The notes: generated from the sequence alone by a model not told the origin. Numbered from the stretch's first letter, positions 26,605 through 36,406 are shown. The stretch: 64,000 bases of DNA from Clostridium sp. AM58-1XD (GCF_003464085.1 NZ_QSDR01000019.1:1-64000), one strand, 5' to 3'. Translations and numbers: made by a program.

Positions 26605-26840
26605 AAAAGCATGCAACACTATTTGATATAGGCATTTGATATTTTAACGATGCGGTATTAATATGGTGATAAAGACAGGAATTGTCGTTTGTGGAGTTTC
26701 TACAGATCTATTGGACCGAAAAATAGAGGATTGGATGGAACCAGGGCGGTAGAGAAGAGAAGGAGGAAACTGGCATTGTACGATTGCGAAAACCAGCTGT
26801 TCATGGAGTGAAAATGAAGAAATCGAAAGGGGAATGTGTT

Positions 26841-28220
26841 ATGAATTATATAAAGTTGTTATGTGATTTATATCAGATGAAAAGGAATGTGGGAAAAACC
26901 CGGGAGGAGATCAGAAAACTTCAATCTAAAAAGCTGAAGGAACTGCTTCTTTATGCATATGATCATTCGGAGTATTATCGCAAAACATTCGAGAAAGCGG
27001 GTATTACGAGAAAACTGATCCCTATTATGCCGCTTTCTGCATTTCCCATACTGGACAAACAGCTGCTGCTAGAACATTTTGACGAACTGGTTACTGCATC
27101 CGATCTAAAACAAGAGGATTTGCGCAGATACGACAAAGAAGTGATCCCTTCCCATTTACATTCGGCAGAAGGCGGGAAGAGCAGGGAACAAAAGACATTT
27201 AAGGGGAAATATCATGTCGTTCATTCTTCGGGCAGTACTGGTACACCAGGGTATTTTGTATACGGCGAGAGCGCGTGGGAACAAATGCTGCTGGGAATTA
27301 TCCGGGCCGCCCTGTGGGATATGACTATGCCTGAGATATGTAAACTCTTATGGAAAGGACCGCGGATTGTATACATCGCTGCAACTGACGGCCGCTATGG
27401 AGGTGCTATGGCTGTAGGAGATGGAATTAAAGGCGTCCATGCAAGTCAGCTATTTCTGGATGTAAAAACTCCTCTTACGGAATGGATCCGTCAGATACAG
27501 GATTTTAAGCCGAATATGGTAATCGGATATCCGTCTGCCATTAAAATTCTGGGAGAACTTGTGGAAAATAAAGAGGTGGAGCTGCAGGCATTCCGGGTCA
27601 TTTCCTGCGGGGAACCTCTTGGCGCAGGCTTAAGAAAGTATCTGGAAGAAACATTTAAAGCAGACGTGGTGAATATTTACGGGGCCAGCGAATCCCTAGC
27701 TCTGGGAGTGGAGACCAGCCATGCCGACGGAATGGTTTTGTTTGATGATTTAAACATAATAGAAGTGGAGAACGGAAGTATGTATCTGACCTCCCTTTAC
27801 AACTTTGTACAGCCGTTAATCCGTTACTGCATATCTGATCAGCTGAAATTAAGAGAACCGGATGAAAAGAATCCATATCCTTTTACCATGGCTGGCAATA
27901 TCACGGGGCGGAATGAGGATTTGATGTGGTTTGAAAATGAAGGCGGCAGCAGGGACTTTCTTCACCCTCTTGTAATCGAGGGATTCTGCCTTAACGGGCT
28001 GCTGGATTACCAGTTCCGCCAGTTGAGTAAAACCTCGTTTGAGATGCTTGCAGAGGTGTCGGACGGGAGACGAATTCATGAAATACGTTCTGAAATGATA
28101 AAGCAGATGGGGCAGATACTGAAAGAGAAACATCTGGAATATGTAGATTTCTCCATCCGTTTTGTAGATGAGATTCGTCCGGACAGGATGACGGGAAAAA
28201 AACGGCTGATTGTAGCGTAG
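26841..28220 (+). CDS. Phenylacetate-CoA ligase/CapK-family adenylate-forming enzyme
   Basis: 459 residues from the ATG at 26841 (AAAGGGGA upstream); an upstream in-frame start at 26784 has weaker signals. The P-loop-like AMP-binding motif is HSSGSTGTPGYF near residue 135, with further motifs NIYGASESL and a C-terminal lid containing RPDRMTGKKRL. Family members activate a carboxylate as acyl-adenylate and often pass it to CoA. The substrate is not predictable. The next gene, an ABC ATPase, starts 30 bases later, so activated product may be exported by that system; this is inference. About 230 bases upstream hold no visible gene. Confidence 0.75.
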   Translation: MNYIKLLCDLYQMKRNVGKTREEIRKLQSKKLKELLLYAYDHSEYYRKTFEKAGITRKLIPIMPLSAFPILDKQLLLEHFDELVTASDLKQEDLRRYDKEVIPSHLHSAEGGKSREQKTFKGKYHVVHSSGSTGTPGYFVYGESAWEQMLLGIIRAALWDMTMPEICKLLWKGPRIVYIAATDGRYGGAMAVGDGIKGVHASQLFLDVKTPLTEWIRQIQDFKPNMVIGYPSAIKILGELVENKEVELQAFRVISCGEPLGAGLRKYLEETFKADVVNIYGASESLALGVETSHADGMVLFDDLNIIEVENGSMYLTSLYNFVQPLIRYCISDQLKLREPDEKNPYPFTMAGNITGRNEDLMWFENEGGSRDFLHPLVIEGFCLNGLLDYQFRQLSKTSFEMLAEVSDGRRIHEIRSEMIKQMGQILKEKHLEYVDFSIRFVDEIRPDRMTGKKRLIVA

Positions 28221-28250
28221 GAGGCAGTACACAAAAATGGAGGAAATACA

Positions 28251-29084
28251 TTGAAAGAAGTAATATTATCTGCCAAAGAGATCACCAAAATATTTGGAAA
28301 GAGAAATGAGACGGCGCCAGTCTTGGATCACGTGACTTGCGATATCTATAAAGATGATTTTACCATTATCATGGGACCGTCAGGCGCTGGAAAGTCAACG
28401 CTTCTGTATACGCTCAGCGGAATGGATGAGGTGTCCGGCGGTAAAGTGGTCTATAAAGGAAAAGTAATCAGTCGTTTGAACGAAAAACAGATGGCGGATA
28501 TCCGTTCTCATGAATTTGGATTCGTGTTTCAGCAGACGCACCTTGTAAGCAATCTGACGCTTTTGGAAAACGTAGCAGTTGCAGGAATGGTCGGAAAACC
28601 ACATTTGCATGTGTCCGGCAAGAAGTCTGGAAATCCCCCCTCGCATATGTTCGGCGGGAAGTTTGGCAGTTCACGCCTGGATGATGGAATATGGCGGAGG
28701 GCGGAAACCTTATTGGAACAGATGAACGTCGGATTCGCCGGAAAAAGGCTGCCTGCGGAAGTTTCCGGCGGAGAGGCACAGAGAGCGGCGATTGCGCGGG
28801 CGATAATTCATGAACCGGAGCTCATTTTTGCAGATGAACCGACCGGAGCTCTTAACAGGCAGAACACTTTGGAAGTGCTGAATCTGCTTACAAATTTAAA
28901 TAAAGAAGGGCAGAGCATCCTGATGGTGACTCATGATATAAGGGCGGCAATCCGAGGAACGAGGCTCCTCTATCTGGAGGATGGAAAAATTCTGGATGAG
29001 CTGGAACTGCCGGTCTTTCATTCTTCAGACGAAAGAACAAGAGAAGCCACGGTAAATGAGTGGCTGGCTTCGTTCCAATGGTAG
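28251..29084 (+). CDS. ABC transporter ATPase, MacB/LolD type
   Basis: 277 residues from a TTG at 28251 with GGAGGA 6 bases upstream; the nearby ATG at 28237 is closed by a stop. Walker A GPSGAGKSTLLYTL, Q-loop FVFQQTHLVSN, signature VSGGEAQRAAIARAI, Walker B LIFADEPTGALNRQN and His switch VTHD are all intact. A Gly/Ser-rich insertion of about 30 residues (HVSGKKSGNPPSH and on) before the signature is unusual. The permease gene follows 11 bases later. Confidence 0.9.
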   Translation: MKEVILSAKEITKIFGKRNETAPVLDHVTCDIYKDDFTIIMGPSGAGKSTLLYTLSGMDEVSGGKVVYKGKVISRLNEKQMADIRSHEFGFVFQQTHLVSNLTLLENVAVAGMVGKPHLHVSGKKSGNPPSHMFGGKFGSSRLDDGIWRRAETLLEQMNVGFAGKRLPAEVSGGEAQRAAIARAIIHEPELIFADEPTGALNRQNTLEVLNLLTNLNKEGQSILMVTHDIRAAIRGTRLLYLEDGKILDELELPVFHSSDERTREATVNEWLASFQW

Positions 29085-29095
29085 GAGGATTCTCT

Positions 29096-31573
29096 ATGGA
29101 GTATAAGATTTTACTGAAAGCTGATTTAAAACGGCATAAGGGAAGCCTGACAGGGATTTTCTTCCTGATTTTGCTCGTTTCGTCATCTTTAGGAACCGTG
29201 CTTTCGATTTGGACGAATTCAGAGAACTATATTCGGGAGGAAATTCATCGGGCTGGATTCGGAACGCTGACTGCGTGGGTATCAGGCGTACATGATATGG
29301 AAGAATTAACCGGCAGTATAACAGATTTGGAGGAAGTCGACCGCGTAGAAACGCAGGATGTAATCTATTCAGATTATACGGTAAACGGTCAGAAATCGGA
29401 CAGCGAGGGACAATTAATTTTATTTGACGGAAATGAAAACAGATATCGTTTTTTTAAAGATGACCGTTTTTCCTATATAGAAGAGAAAGCACCTCTCACA
29501 TACAATCGTCAAGAGTCTCAGTGGAAAGAAGGGGAAATCGTCCTTACAGCTGATTCAGGGGAGGCAGAAAACTCTTCTGCTATAACAGACGTTTGGCGGA
29601 AGGCGGTACCGGAAATTTTACCGGGAGAGGTTTATGTTTCGCCGGCCATGGTATCTATGTTCGGAATCCAGGAAGGGGATGAAATCCATTTTGCAGTCGC
29701 GCGATCCGGAATTTCCGCTTCATTTACCGTAAAGGGATTTTACGAAGATCCATTCATGGGCAGTTCCATGATCGGTATGAAAGGATTTCTTATTGGTAAA
29801 TCGGATTATGAGAAAATTGAAGAAAATATACGGAAAGCCGGGATTGACGGACTGGCAAGGAGCGGAGCAATGCTGCATATTTTCCGGGAAGAAGGAAGCA
29901 CGGTCACTGTTTCAGAATTAAATGTTCTGATGAATGAACAGACAAAGCTGCCGGAATATACGGAATTTGTTCACAGTGAAGGAGCCATTGCCGGATTCAT
30001 GCTCATCCTTCAGAATGCATTTAGTGGTCTGTTAACTGTCTTCGCATCAGTGCTTCTGTTCGTAGTCATAGTAGCTCTGGGGCACGGCATCAGCAGTTCT
30101 ATCGAAGCGGACTATGTGAATATGGGAATCTTAAAGACCATTGGCTTTACAGGGAAAAAGCTGCGCCGGATTCAGATGATACAATATCTGGCTGTGATTC
30201 TTTCCGGGATGGCCGGCGGGCTGACCACCGCTGTGTTTCTCAGCAAAATCGTAAGCAGGGCGGCACTGACAATAACCGGTGTCAGGATACCAACTGGTCT
30301 TCCTCTTGTCTGGTGTTTTCTGGTATTTACCTTGATTTTATTGATACTTACCTGTTTTATCGCATTGAAAACAGGGAGAATCAACGCAGTCTCTCCTATG
30401 AAGGCAATCAGGGGAGAGACAGAAAATTCAACAGGAAAAGGAATAGAAAAAGGCTCCGTGCCGATTTTCAGCAGGCATTTAACGGCCAGTCTGGCTGTGC
30501 GTCAGCTGGTATCTGGAAAGCGTAAGTACGCAGGTGCCTGTACGATAGCCGTTCTTCTTGTATTCTTCGCCACTGTGGTCGGGCGCATGAATTCCTGGCT
30601 TGGATCGGAGGGCCAGGGGATGATGAGCGCGTTTAATCCGGCTGATCATGACATCGGTATTCAGGTATCTGGCCGCCATACAGCGGAGGAAGCGGAAAGT
30701 CTGGTCCGTTCTTATACAGAAATTACGGACCGTTATCTGCTTGCCATGCCGGGAGTATCAGTAAACGGGATCGATTATACGGCAAATGTTATTTCTGATC
30801 CGGGCAGGTTCCATATTGTAGACGGAAGAACCTGCCTGAACGAGGATGAAATCGTACTTACAGAATTTGTAGCCTCTGATTTGGGAGTATTTGTCGGAGA
30901 CGACGTTACGGTGCAGGCGGACAGCGGTAGCCAGGAATATACGGTATCAGGGATTTATACTTGTGCCAACGACATGGGTGACAATGTGGGGATGAGCCGG
31001 GAAGGCTATCTGAAAATCGGACGGGATCGTCCGAATATCTGGTGCAGCCACTATTTCCTTGCAGACGCTTCTAAAAAAGAAATCGCTGCAAAAGCGCTGG
31101 AGGCCGCCTATGGAGGGGATGTCCACGTCCATGAAAATACATGGCCGGGACTTGATGGTATGATAACCGCCATGCAGGCGCTGCTGGTGTTTCTGTACGC
31201 GATGGTAATAATATTTATTATGGTGGTCACGGCTATGACCGGCAGTAAAATACTTTCGGATGAGCGAAAGGATATTGGAATTTATAAGTCGATTGGTTTC
31301 ACCAGCGGACAGCTCAGAGGGGCCTTTGCCCTGCGGTTTGGCATGGCTGCCGTAACAGGTTCCGTGACTGGAACAGTTCTGGCGGCGTTACTGACGGATC
31401 CGCTTGTATCTTCAGTGATGAAAATGGCAGGAATCAGCAGCTTTTCTTCTGGCTTTACGCCAGGAAATACGCTGTTTCCAGCGGCGGCAGTCATCCTGCT
31501 CTTCACAGGATTTGCCTATGTCATATCCTGGAGAGTGAAACACACAGATTTGACAGTACTGATTACCGAATAA
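29096..31573 (+). CDS. FtsX-like ABC transporter permease
   Basis: 825 residues from the ATG at 29096 (AGGAGG 7 bases upstream). N-terminal membrane helix, large extracellular domain (about residues 40-300), a three-helix FtsX unit ending near residue 455, a second helix and extracellular region (about 480-690), then a second FtsX unit. This two-FtsX layout is typical of exporters or mechanotransmission complexes for peptides, lipids or antibiotics in Gram-positives. It works with the ATPase encoded just upstream. Confidence 0.88.
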   Translation: MEYKILLKADLKRHKGSLTGIFFLILLVSSSLGTVLSIWTNSENYIREEIHRAGFGTLTAWVSGVHDMEELTGSITDLEEVDRVETQDVIYSDYTVNGQKSDSEGQLILFDGNENRYRFFKDDRFSYIEEKAPLTYNRQESQWKEGEIVLTADSGEAENSSAITDVWRKAVPEILPGEVYVSPAMVSMFGIQEGDEIHFAVARSGISASFTVKGFYEDPFMGSSMIGMKGFLIGKSDYEKIEENIRKAGIDGLARSGAMLHIFREEGSTVTVSELNVLMNEQTKLPEYTEFVHSEGAIAGFMLILQNAFSGLLTVFASVLLFVVIVALGHGISSSIEADYVNMGILKTIGFTGKKLRRIQMIQYLAVILSGMAGGLTTAVFLSKIVSRAALTITGVRIPTGLPLVWCFLVFTLILLILTCFIALKTGRINAVSPMKAIRGETENSTGKGIEKGSVPIFSRHLTASLAVRQLVSGKRKYAGACTIAVLLVFFATVVGRMNSWLGSEGQGMMSAFNPADHDIGIQVSGRHTAEEAESLVRSYTEITDRYLLAMPGVSVNGIDYTANVISDPGRFHIVDGRTCLNEDEIVLTEFVASDLGVFVGDDVTVQADSGSQEYTVSGIYTCANDMGDNVGMSREGYLKIGRDRPNIWCSHYFLADASKKEIAAKALEAAYGGDVHVHENTWPGLDGMITAMQALLVFLYAMVIIFIMVVTAMTGSKILSDERKDIGIYKSIGFTSGQLRGAFALRFGMAAVTGSVTGTVLAALLTDPLVSSVMKMAGISSFSSGFTPGNTLFPAAAVILLFTGFAYVISWRVKHTDLTVLITE

Positions 31574-31621
31574 CAGATAAATTTATTTGTGCCCTAAAGG
31601 CAGTACAGGAAAGGAATAATT

Positions 31622-32218
31622 ATGAAAAAAGACAGATTAAACAGAACTTCATATGTACTGGCGGCGGCAGTTCTGCTTGCCGCTGTAATGACCGGTTGCG
31701 GCCGTAACGATGAGATTCAAAAGGAAAACGGTGGTCTGACAGGAGATATGGGCGTGGGCAGCAACCAGAACGGCCGTACGGCTGGTCAGTCTGGAATTCA
31801 GACAGTGGGAACGGAGCTGGAAGTCCGGTTTGGAGATGACGGAGAACCGTTTATACTCCACTTGGAGGATAATGGAACCGCTGAAGCGGTCGCCAGACAT
31901 GTGGGGACTTCTGACTGGAGACTGCCGATTTATCACTATGATGATTATGAGAACTGGGAAGTGATGCAGTATTATGATATTCCAGACAGATATGAAATCC
32001 CATCCAATGCGGAAACTGTGACTTCAGAGAAAGCGGGAGAAGTATATTACTCCGAACCGAACCGAATTGTCTTGTTCTATCAGGACGGATCGGTTACAGG
32101 AGAATTGACGAAGATTGGCAGTATTGCGGATACGGATGAATTCCGAAAGGCAGTTGAAGATAATCCAGTACTGGAAGGCTGGGGAAATAAGATTGTCTTA
32201 ATCAGCAGTCGTAATTAA
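31622..32218 (+). CDS. Lipoprotein with cyclophilin-like fold
   Basis: 198 residues with a lipoprotein signal (VLAAAVLLAAVMTGCGRND; lipidated Cys after VMTG). After a Gly/Asn-rich linker, the C-terminal about 120 residues follow the cyclophilin-like (Cyclophil_like) pattern: FILHLEDNGTAEAVARHV, YYDIPDRYEIPSNAETVTSE, GEVYYSEPNRIVLFYQDGSV. The fold is inferred from this pattern. It is 48 bases after the permease gene and may be an accessory of that transporter. A related lipoprotein is encoded at 35852. Confidence 0.65.
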   Translation: MKKDRLNRTSYVLAAAVLLAAVMTGCGRNDEIQKENGGLTGDMGVGSNQNGRTAGQSGIQTVGTELEVRFGDDGEPFILHLEDNGTAEAVARHVGTSDWRLPIYHYDDYENWEVMQYYDIPDRYEIPSNAETVTSEKAGEVYYSEPNRIVLFYQDGSVTGELTKIGSIADTDEFRKAVEDNPVLEGWGNKIVLISSRN

Positions 32219-32236
32219 AGGAGACAGAATACCTAT

Positions 32237-33316
32237 ATGCACCAAAATAGAAAGAAAATAAAGAATAGAACAAGAGTCCTTCTGACGATATTCATAATCA
32301 TATCTGCAGTTGCCATCTATATTTACTACCGTATCAGAACAGGGGTGATTTCAGCGGTAAGGATACAGGAACTGGAGGATGGATTTTATTACATGGAGTT
32401 CAGCGGAGATTATGGATTTGAACGTTTTCTGGATCAGGGAGGTGGGGAATCGGACCAGGATGTGGCAAAATTCGTTGCCCAGGATTTATTCAAAGGCCTG
32501 ATTTCTCCTGAATTTTTAAATAACAGTTTCGGCTGCAGTACGTTGACAGCACGAGGCACAGAAGGCGGAATGATGTATGGGAGGAACTTTGACTGGATGG
32601 AGTGTACGTCTATGGTGGTGAAATCAAAACCGACACATGGATATGCATCCGTATCCACAGTAAACCTGGATTTCCTGGACTTTGGAGTGAATTATGATCC
32701 GGATCAAATGGTATCCAAGCTTGTGTCGGCAGCGGCTCTTTATGCCCCAATGGATGGAATCAATGAGAAGGGACTTTGTGCGGCGGTATTGATGATAGAA
32801 GACTCTTCTGTCACAGAGCAGGATACGGGAAAGCCTGGAATTACAACTACGACTGCTATTCGTCTTCTCTTGGATCAGGCGGCCGATGTAAAAGAGGCAG
32901 TCCGGCTGCTCGAACAGTACGATATGCATTCGTCAGCCGGTATGATGCTTCATTTTGCTTTGGCGGATTCTTCCGGACAATCGGTAGCCATAGAATATGT
33001 CAATAACGAAATGGTGGTGATTGAAACACCTGTTGTGACTAATTTTTACCTGGCGCAGGGAGAGAAGTACGGAATCGGAACGGAACAGTCCCATACACGA
33101 TATGAAATGCTGACGGAGCGGTTAAAGACAAAATCTTCCATGAATATGGAAGACATGAAAGACGCTATGAAGAGTGTCAGTAAAAATAATTTCGGAGAAT
33201 TTGCTTCAACGGAGTGGACAGTGGTATACAGTCAGGACAGCGGAGAAATCAGATATTATCACAGGGAGAATTATGACAGATACTATACATTTTCCATTCG
33301 GCCAAACACGGAATAA
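32237..33316 (+). CDS. Membrane-anchored choloylglycine hydrolase-family amidase
   Basis: 359 residues. An N-terminal membrane anchor (VLLTIFIIISAVAIYIYY) precedes a linear-amide C-N hydrolase domain of the Ntn fold. Candidate nucleophile Cys is at residue 100 in SFGCSTLTARG, with the downstream GRNFDW motif, NEKGLCAAVLM and AGMMLHFALADSSGQSVAIE. In classic family members the Cys becomes N-terminal after Met removal or cleavage; here about 99 residues come first, so processing would be needed. Substrates of the family include bile-salt conjugates, penicillin V and N-acyl amino compounds; none can be assigned here. Confidence 0.75.
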   Translation: MHQNRKKIKNRTRVLLTIFIIISAVAIYIYYRIRTGVISAVRIQELEDGFYYMEFSGDYGFERFLDQGGGESDQDVAKFVAQDLFKGLISPEFLNNSFGCSTLTARGTEGGMMYGRNFDWMECTSMVVKSKPTHGYASVSTVNLDFLDFGVNYDPDQMVSKLVSAAALYAPMDGINEKGLCAAVLMIEDSSVTEQDTGKPGITTTTAIRLLLDQAADVKEAVRLLEQYDMHSSAGMMLHFALADSSGQSVAIEYVNNEMVVIETPVVTNFYLAQGEKYGIGTEQSHTRYEMLTERLKTKSSMNMEDMKDAMKSVSKNNFGEFASTEWTVVYSQDSGEIRYYHRENYDRYYTFSIRPNTE

Positions 33317-33404
33317 TGGGGCAGAAGACTTTGTGCAGCAGCCGTTTCAGATGAGTCGGACAGGCATTTATTTGCTGTTCTTACGAGGGGAAAGGACGAA
33401 GGGG

Positions 33405-34034
33405 ATGATAGGGAACTATTTGATAAAAGGATTTGTGATAGGGATTGTATTTGGAGTACCCGTTGGTGTGGTCGGCGTGTTATCCGTCCAGAGGGGGCTG
33501 ACTTATGGCCCAGCTGCTGGTTTTATGACCGGAATGGGATCTTCTGTGGCAGATGGAATCTATGCATGTGTCGGAGTATTTGGAATCACCTTTATTTCAG
33601 ATTTCCTGCTAAGGCATCAGGACATAATCTGCTTGGCGGGCTGCCTGGCGGTGACCGCCATTGGAATTAGGGGGGTCAGAAAGGCAGAAACGATGGAATG
33701 GAAGGCTGCGCGGCAGACAGAAGGCTCCGGGAATCTGGCTTCGTGTTTTCTTACATCATTTGCCATAGCCATTACCAATCCGACCGCAGTTCTGTCCTTC
33801 ATGGCAGTATTTTCAATGTTCCGCATTAAAGGGACGGAAACGCTGGGAGCGAGGATGGGACTGATTGCCGGAATATTCGGCGGTACGTGTCTATGGTGGT
33901 TTGCGGCCGCTCTGATTGTGAGCCGGTTCAGGGAGCGGGTAACAGGAGACATTTGCGTGAAAATGAACCGGATTTTTGGTATTCTTATGGTTCTGTTCGG
34001 GATGGGTATTGGGATACACATGCTTTTGAATTAG
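33405..34034 (+). CDS. LysE-type amino-acid/metabolite exporter
   Basis: 209 residues from the ATG at 33405 with AAAGGACGAAGGGG upstream. Six hydrophobic helices and the LysE/RhtB features: GFVIGIVFGVPVGVVGVLSV near the N-terminus with conserved Pro, then AIAITNPTAVLSFMAVFSMF. It lies 88 bases after the amidase gene and could export an amino product of that enzyme; this is inference from order only. Confidence 0.8.
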   Translation: MIGNYLIKGFVIGIVFGVPVGVVGVLSVQRGLTYGPAAGFMTGMGSSVADGIYACVGVFGITFISDFLLRHQDIICLAGCLAVTAIGIRGVRKAETMEWKAARQTEGSGNLASCFLTSFAIAITNPTAVLSFMAVFSMFRIKGTETLGARMGLIAGIFGGTCLWWFAAALIVSRFRERVTGDICVKMNRIFGILMVLFGMGIGIHMLLN

Positions 34035-34051
34035 ACGAAATCAACGATTGA

Positions 34052-34237
34052 TCGGAGGGAGAGACAAAGAATGACGGGATTCAGTCGGCCCAGAGCCTGA
34101 TCTATACTTATCAGCGGGAATTGTGGGAGAATAATTGGAGGCAGGGGGTACATACGGAGCTGACGGAGGAGATCGAGAAAAGCGATAAAGTTCCGTTTGA
34201 TAAGATGGAAATATTCTTGAAAGAGGCAATGAAGTAA
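34052..34237 (+). pseudogene. Orphan C-terminal gene fragment next to IS110
   Basis: An open frame of 61 codons with no start codon, just after a TGA, encoding NDGIQSAQSLIYTYQRELW... and ending DKMEIFLKEAMK. Composition is protein-like. It is most simply the last part of a gene lost before or during insertion of the IS110 element immediately downstream. I do not recognise the family. Confidence 0.35.
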
Positions 34238-34383
34238 TGAAAAACTTAGAATAAAAGAACCGAAAGACCAACTATCAAAAGTCAATAGGTAAATGAAAAA
34301 TATTTTTTGAATATTGGAAGCATTTTTATGCACTACAAAAAGACCTACAAAAGCAAGTAGAAAAAAATATAGATGAATATTTG

Positions 34384-35562
34384 TTACTCTTGTGGTGCTT
34401 GCACCTCATAAGGAACATCGTTTTTTAGCACAGCATAAATGGTGTAGCATAACTTACGGGCAACTGCACCAACAGCAACATTGTGATGCTTTCCCTCCAT
34501 GCGTTTCTTTTGATAGTAAGCTTTAAAAACAGGGTCAGTGTTAGAGGCAACAAAGGCAGCTCGAAAGATAGCCTTGCGTAAATAAGGTGACCCCCTTTTA
34601 CTCATATGATTGTTGGTGGATTCATATTCACCGGATTGGAAAACAGAGGCATCTATTCCAGCATAGGCAACAAGCTTTGCACCATTGCTAAAGCGATTGA
34701 TGTCTCCAATTTCACCAAGTATGGTGGCTCCAATTACATTGCCGATTCCCGGAATTGTAGTAATGGGAGTTTGAATGTTTTCGAGAAGCTCTGCCATTTG
34801 TTTTTCTACATCAGATACCTGCTTTTCTATAAAGTTGATTTGCTCAATCAGAAGCTTTAGCTGAAAAGAAAAGCTCTCAACACAGAATGTAATACCAAAG
34901 GAAGTCTTTGCTAAGGAAGATACATCTTTGAATTTTTTGGCAGCATAGCCCTTTAAAGTGACTTGAGACAAAAGTTCTTCTAATTGTTCCGATGTCACAT
35001 CTTCATAATCCGAAGGGGAATTTAATTGTAGCAAAAGTTCCTTTGATGTTTTACCAAAGATATCGGAGAAAGCGTGATGGTATTCAGGGAAGATTTGATC
35101 CAGAACACAAATGGTTTTTCTTTTGAGGTCACCAATAGAGCCGACGAGATAGTTTCGAAAGCGTGATAAATTACGCAAAGACATGGTGTCTTCGTCAGCA
35201 AGAGAGGTTTCCAAAAAGTCACCATAGCGGATAAAATGAGCAATTAGAACCGAATCAATAATGTCTGTTTTACGTTTTCTGATTTCAGTTCCTTTCCGCC
35301 AACCATCGGTTTGAATGGGATTGATGACATGCACAACCAAGTGATTTTCCACAAGGAAGGAATAAAGAGAAAGCCAGTAATGTCCAGTGGCTTCCATGCC
35401 AATTTCAAGTTCTGCCACATAGGGAGTGATTTTTTCCAGAAGTGTGGCTGCTCCATCAGAAGTGTTGGAGAAAGAATGAGCTTTGAAAATAACCTTCGCT
35501 TTTTCATCTATAAGGGAAGCAACATGTGTATTTTTACCGATATCAATTCCTAAGTAAAACAT
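34384..35562 (-). CDS. IS110-family transposase (DEDD recombinase)
   Basis: 392 residues from the ATG at 35562, with GGCAGGTG 6 bases upstream; a GTG 9 bases earlier is less likely. The N-terminal RuvC-like DEDD domain shows YLGIDIGKNTHVASL, IGMEATGHYW, INPIQTDGWRKGTE and KTDIIDSVLIAHF. The C-terminal Tnp/helix-hairpin domain shows ITTIPGIGNVIGATILGEIG, AYAGIDASVFQSGEY and the serine region MSKRGSPYLRKAIF. Full length, so the element may be active. Confidence 0.93.
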   Translation of the reverse strand: MFYLGIDIGKNTHVASLIDEKAKVIFKAHSFSNTSDGAATLLEKITPYVAELEIGMEATGHYWLSLYSFLVENHLVVHVINPIQTDGWRKGTEIRKRKTDIIDSVLIAHFIRYGDFLETSLADEDTMSLRNLSRFRNYLVGSIGDLKRKTICVLDQIFPEYHHAFSDIFGKTSKELLLQLNSPSDYEDVTSEQLEELLSQVTLKGYAAKKFKDVSSLAKTSFGITFCVESFSFQLKLLIEQINFIEKQVSDVEKQMAELLENIQTPITTIPGIGNVIGATILGEIGDINRFSNGAKLVAYAGIDASVFQSGEYESTNNHMSKRGSPYLRKAIFRAAFVASNTDPVFKAYYQKKRMEGKHHNVAVGAVARKLCYTIYAVLKNDVPYEVQAPQE

Positions 35563-35800
35563 AAGCAGCACCTGCCATAAAAGTATTTTAGATAGGTTCC
35601 ACTGACTGGTAAACGTTACTGCCTTATTGTATATGCGAAGTACCCATTAGGGTCAACATCCAACTGATTCGTAAACTTGTTTACCAGACAGAGGCATCAC
35701 TCTTTCAAGGACGAGATCATGGTCTCAAGGAGGACTCGATGTCACTCTATCTAATGAAACAATTATACAGGATAATCCTGAATAATTATACAGCTAACAA
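35563..35800 (-). ncRNA. Candidate bridge-RNA region of the IS110 element
   Basis: The non-coding end lying upstream of the transposase. In IS110-group elements this end is transcribed as a bridge RNA whose loops pair with target and donor DNA. Here about 230 bases lack coding potential and contain short imperfect hairpins, for example GAGATCATGGTCTC near 35722. Presence of the RNA is inferred from family knowledge, not shown by a clear structure. Confidence 0.3.
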
Positions 35801-35851
35801 AGGATTATAGGTTACCTTTATCAACCTAAATACATTATATAAGGAGGACGT

Positions 35852-36406
35852 ATGAGAAAACGATCTATTTTAAGCCTGTTTCTGCTGGCTGCCCTGCTGA
35901 CGGCATGCAAGGGAGATCCGGCCAAGGCATCAGCACAGATCATCCGTGGGGCTTCGGAGACGGAGGCAGGAAAAACAAAGATATCGGCAGAAGCACAAGG
36001 GCTGGGAGCAGAAGGCACAGAAAAAGGAGGAACGGATGATGAAGATTCTATGCAGATCCTGGTGCAGTGGAACGGACATACGATTATTTTTGAACTGAAT
36101 GGCAGTCCAGCGGCCAGGAGCCTGTACAGCCAGCTGCCGCTGAATGTTGAGATCGAGGATTACGGCAGCAATGAGAAAATTTTCTATCCTCCAGACGAAT
36201 TGGAAATTGGGGATACACCTCTCACAGAGGGCGGAGAGAAAGGTGGTCTGGCTTATTTTGCACCATGGAAAGACGTGGTCATGTATTATGGGAGCTTTGG
36301 TTCCTATAATGGATTGTATGATCTGGGAACGGCCATATCCGGAAGTGAATGGATCGAAGAGCTGTCCGGCAAAATTTTGATTGAACCGGCAGAAAAGCCG
36401 GTATAA
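35852..36406 (+). CDS. Lipoprotein with cyclophilin-like fold (second copy)
   Basis: 184 residues after AAGGAGGACGT. A lipoprotein signal ends in LLAALLTACKGD. A charged Glu/Gly/Thr linker leads to a cyclophilin-like domain: ILVQWNGHTIIFELNGSPAA, LYSQLPLNVEIEDYGSNEKI, FYPPDELEIGDTPL, GLAYFAPWKDVVMYYGSFG. This is the clearest cyclophilin-like pattern in the window. Such lipoproteins or their cytosolic relatives often occur beside alcohol dehydrogenase, flavodoxin and cupin genes in Clostridia, as here. Confidence 0.75.
   Translation: MRKRSILSLFLLAALLTACKGDPAKASAQIIRGASETEAGKTKISAEAQGLGAEGTEKGGTDDEDSMQILVQWNGHTIIFELNGSPAARSLYSQLPLNVEIEDYGSNEKIFYPPDELEIGDTPLTEGGEKGGLAYFAPWKDVVMYYGSFGSYNGLYDLGTAISGSEWIEELSGKILIEPAEKPV

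Larger units (their letters stand above)
34240..35800 (-). mobile_element. IS110-family insertion sequence, apparently intact
   Basis: An intact IS110 transposase gene (minus strand) with AT-rich flanks. IS110 elements usually lack terminal inverted repeats, and ends could not be fixed by eye; the limits are estimates from where neighbouring coding signals stop and resume. It separates two related cyclophilin-fold lipoprotein genes (31622 and 35852). Confidence 0.7.

Noticed and set aside
34063..34271. Minus-strand frames of 76-100 codons after the LysE gene
   Set aside because: The plus strand has a protein-like C-terminal fragment here; the minus frames have no start signal or domain.
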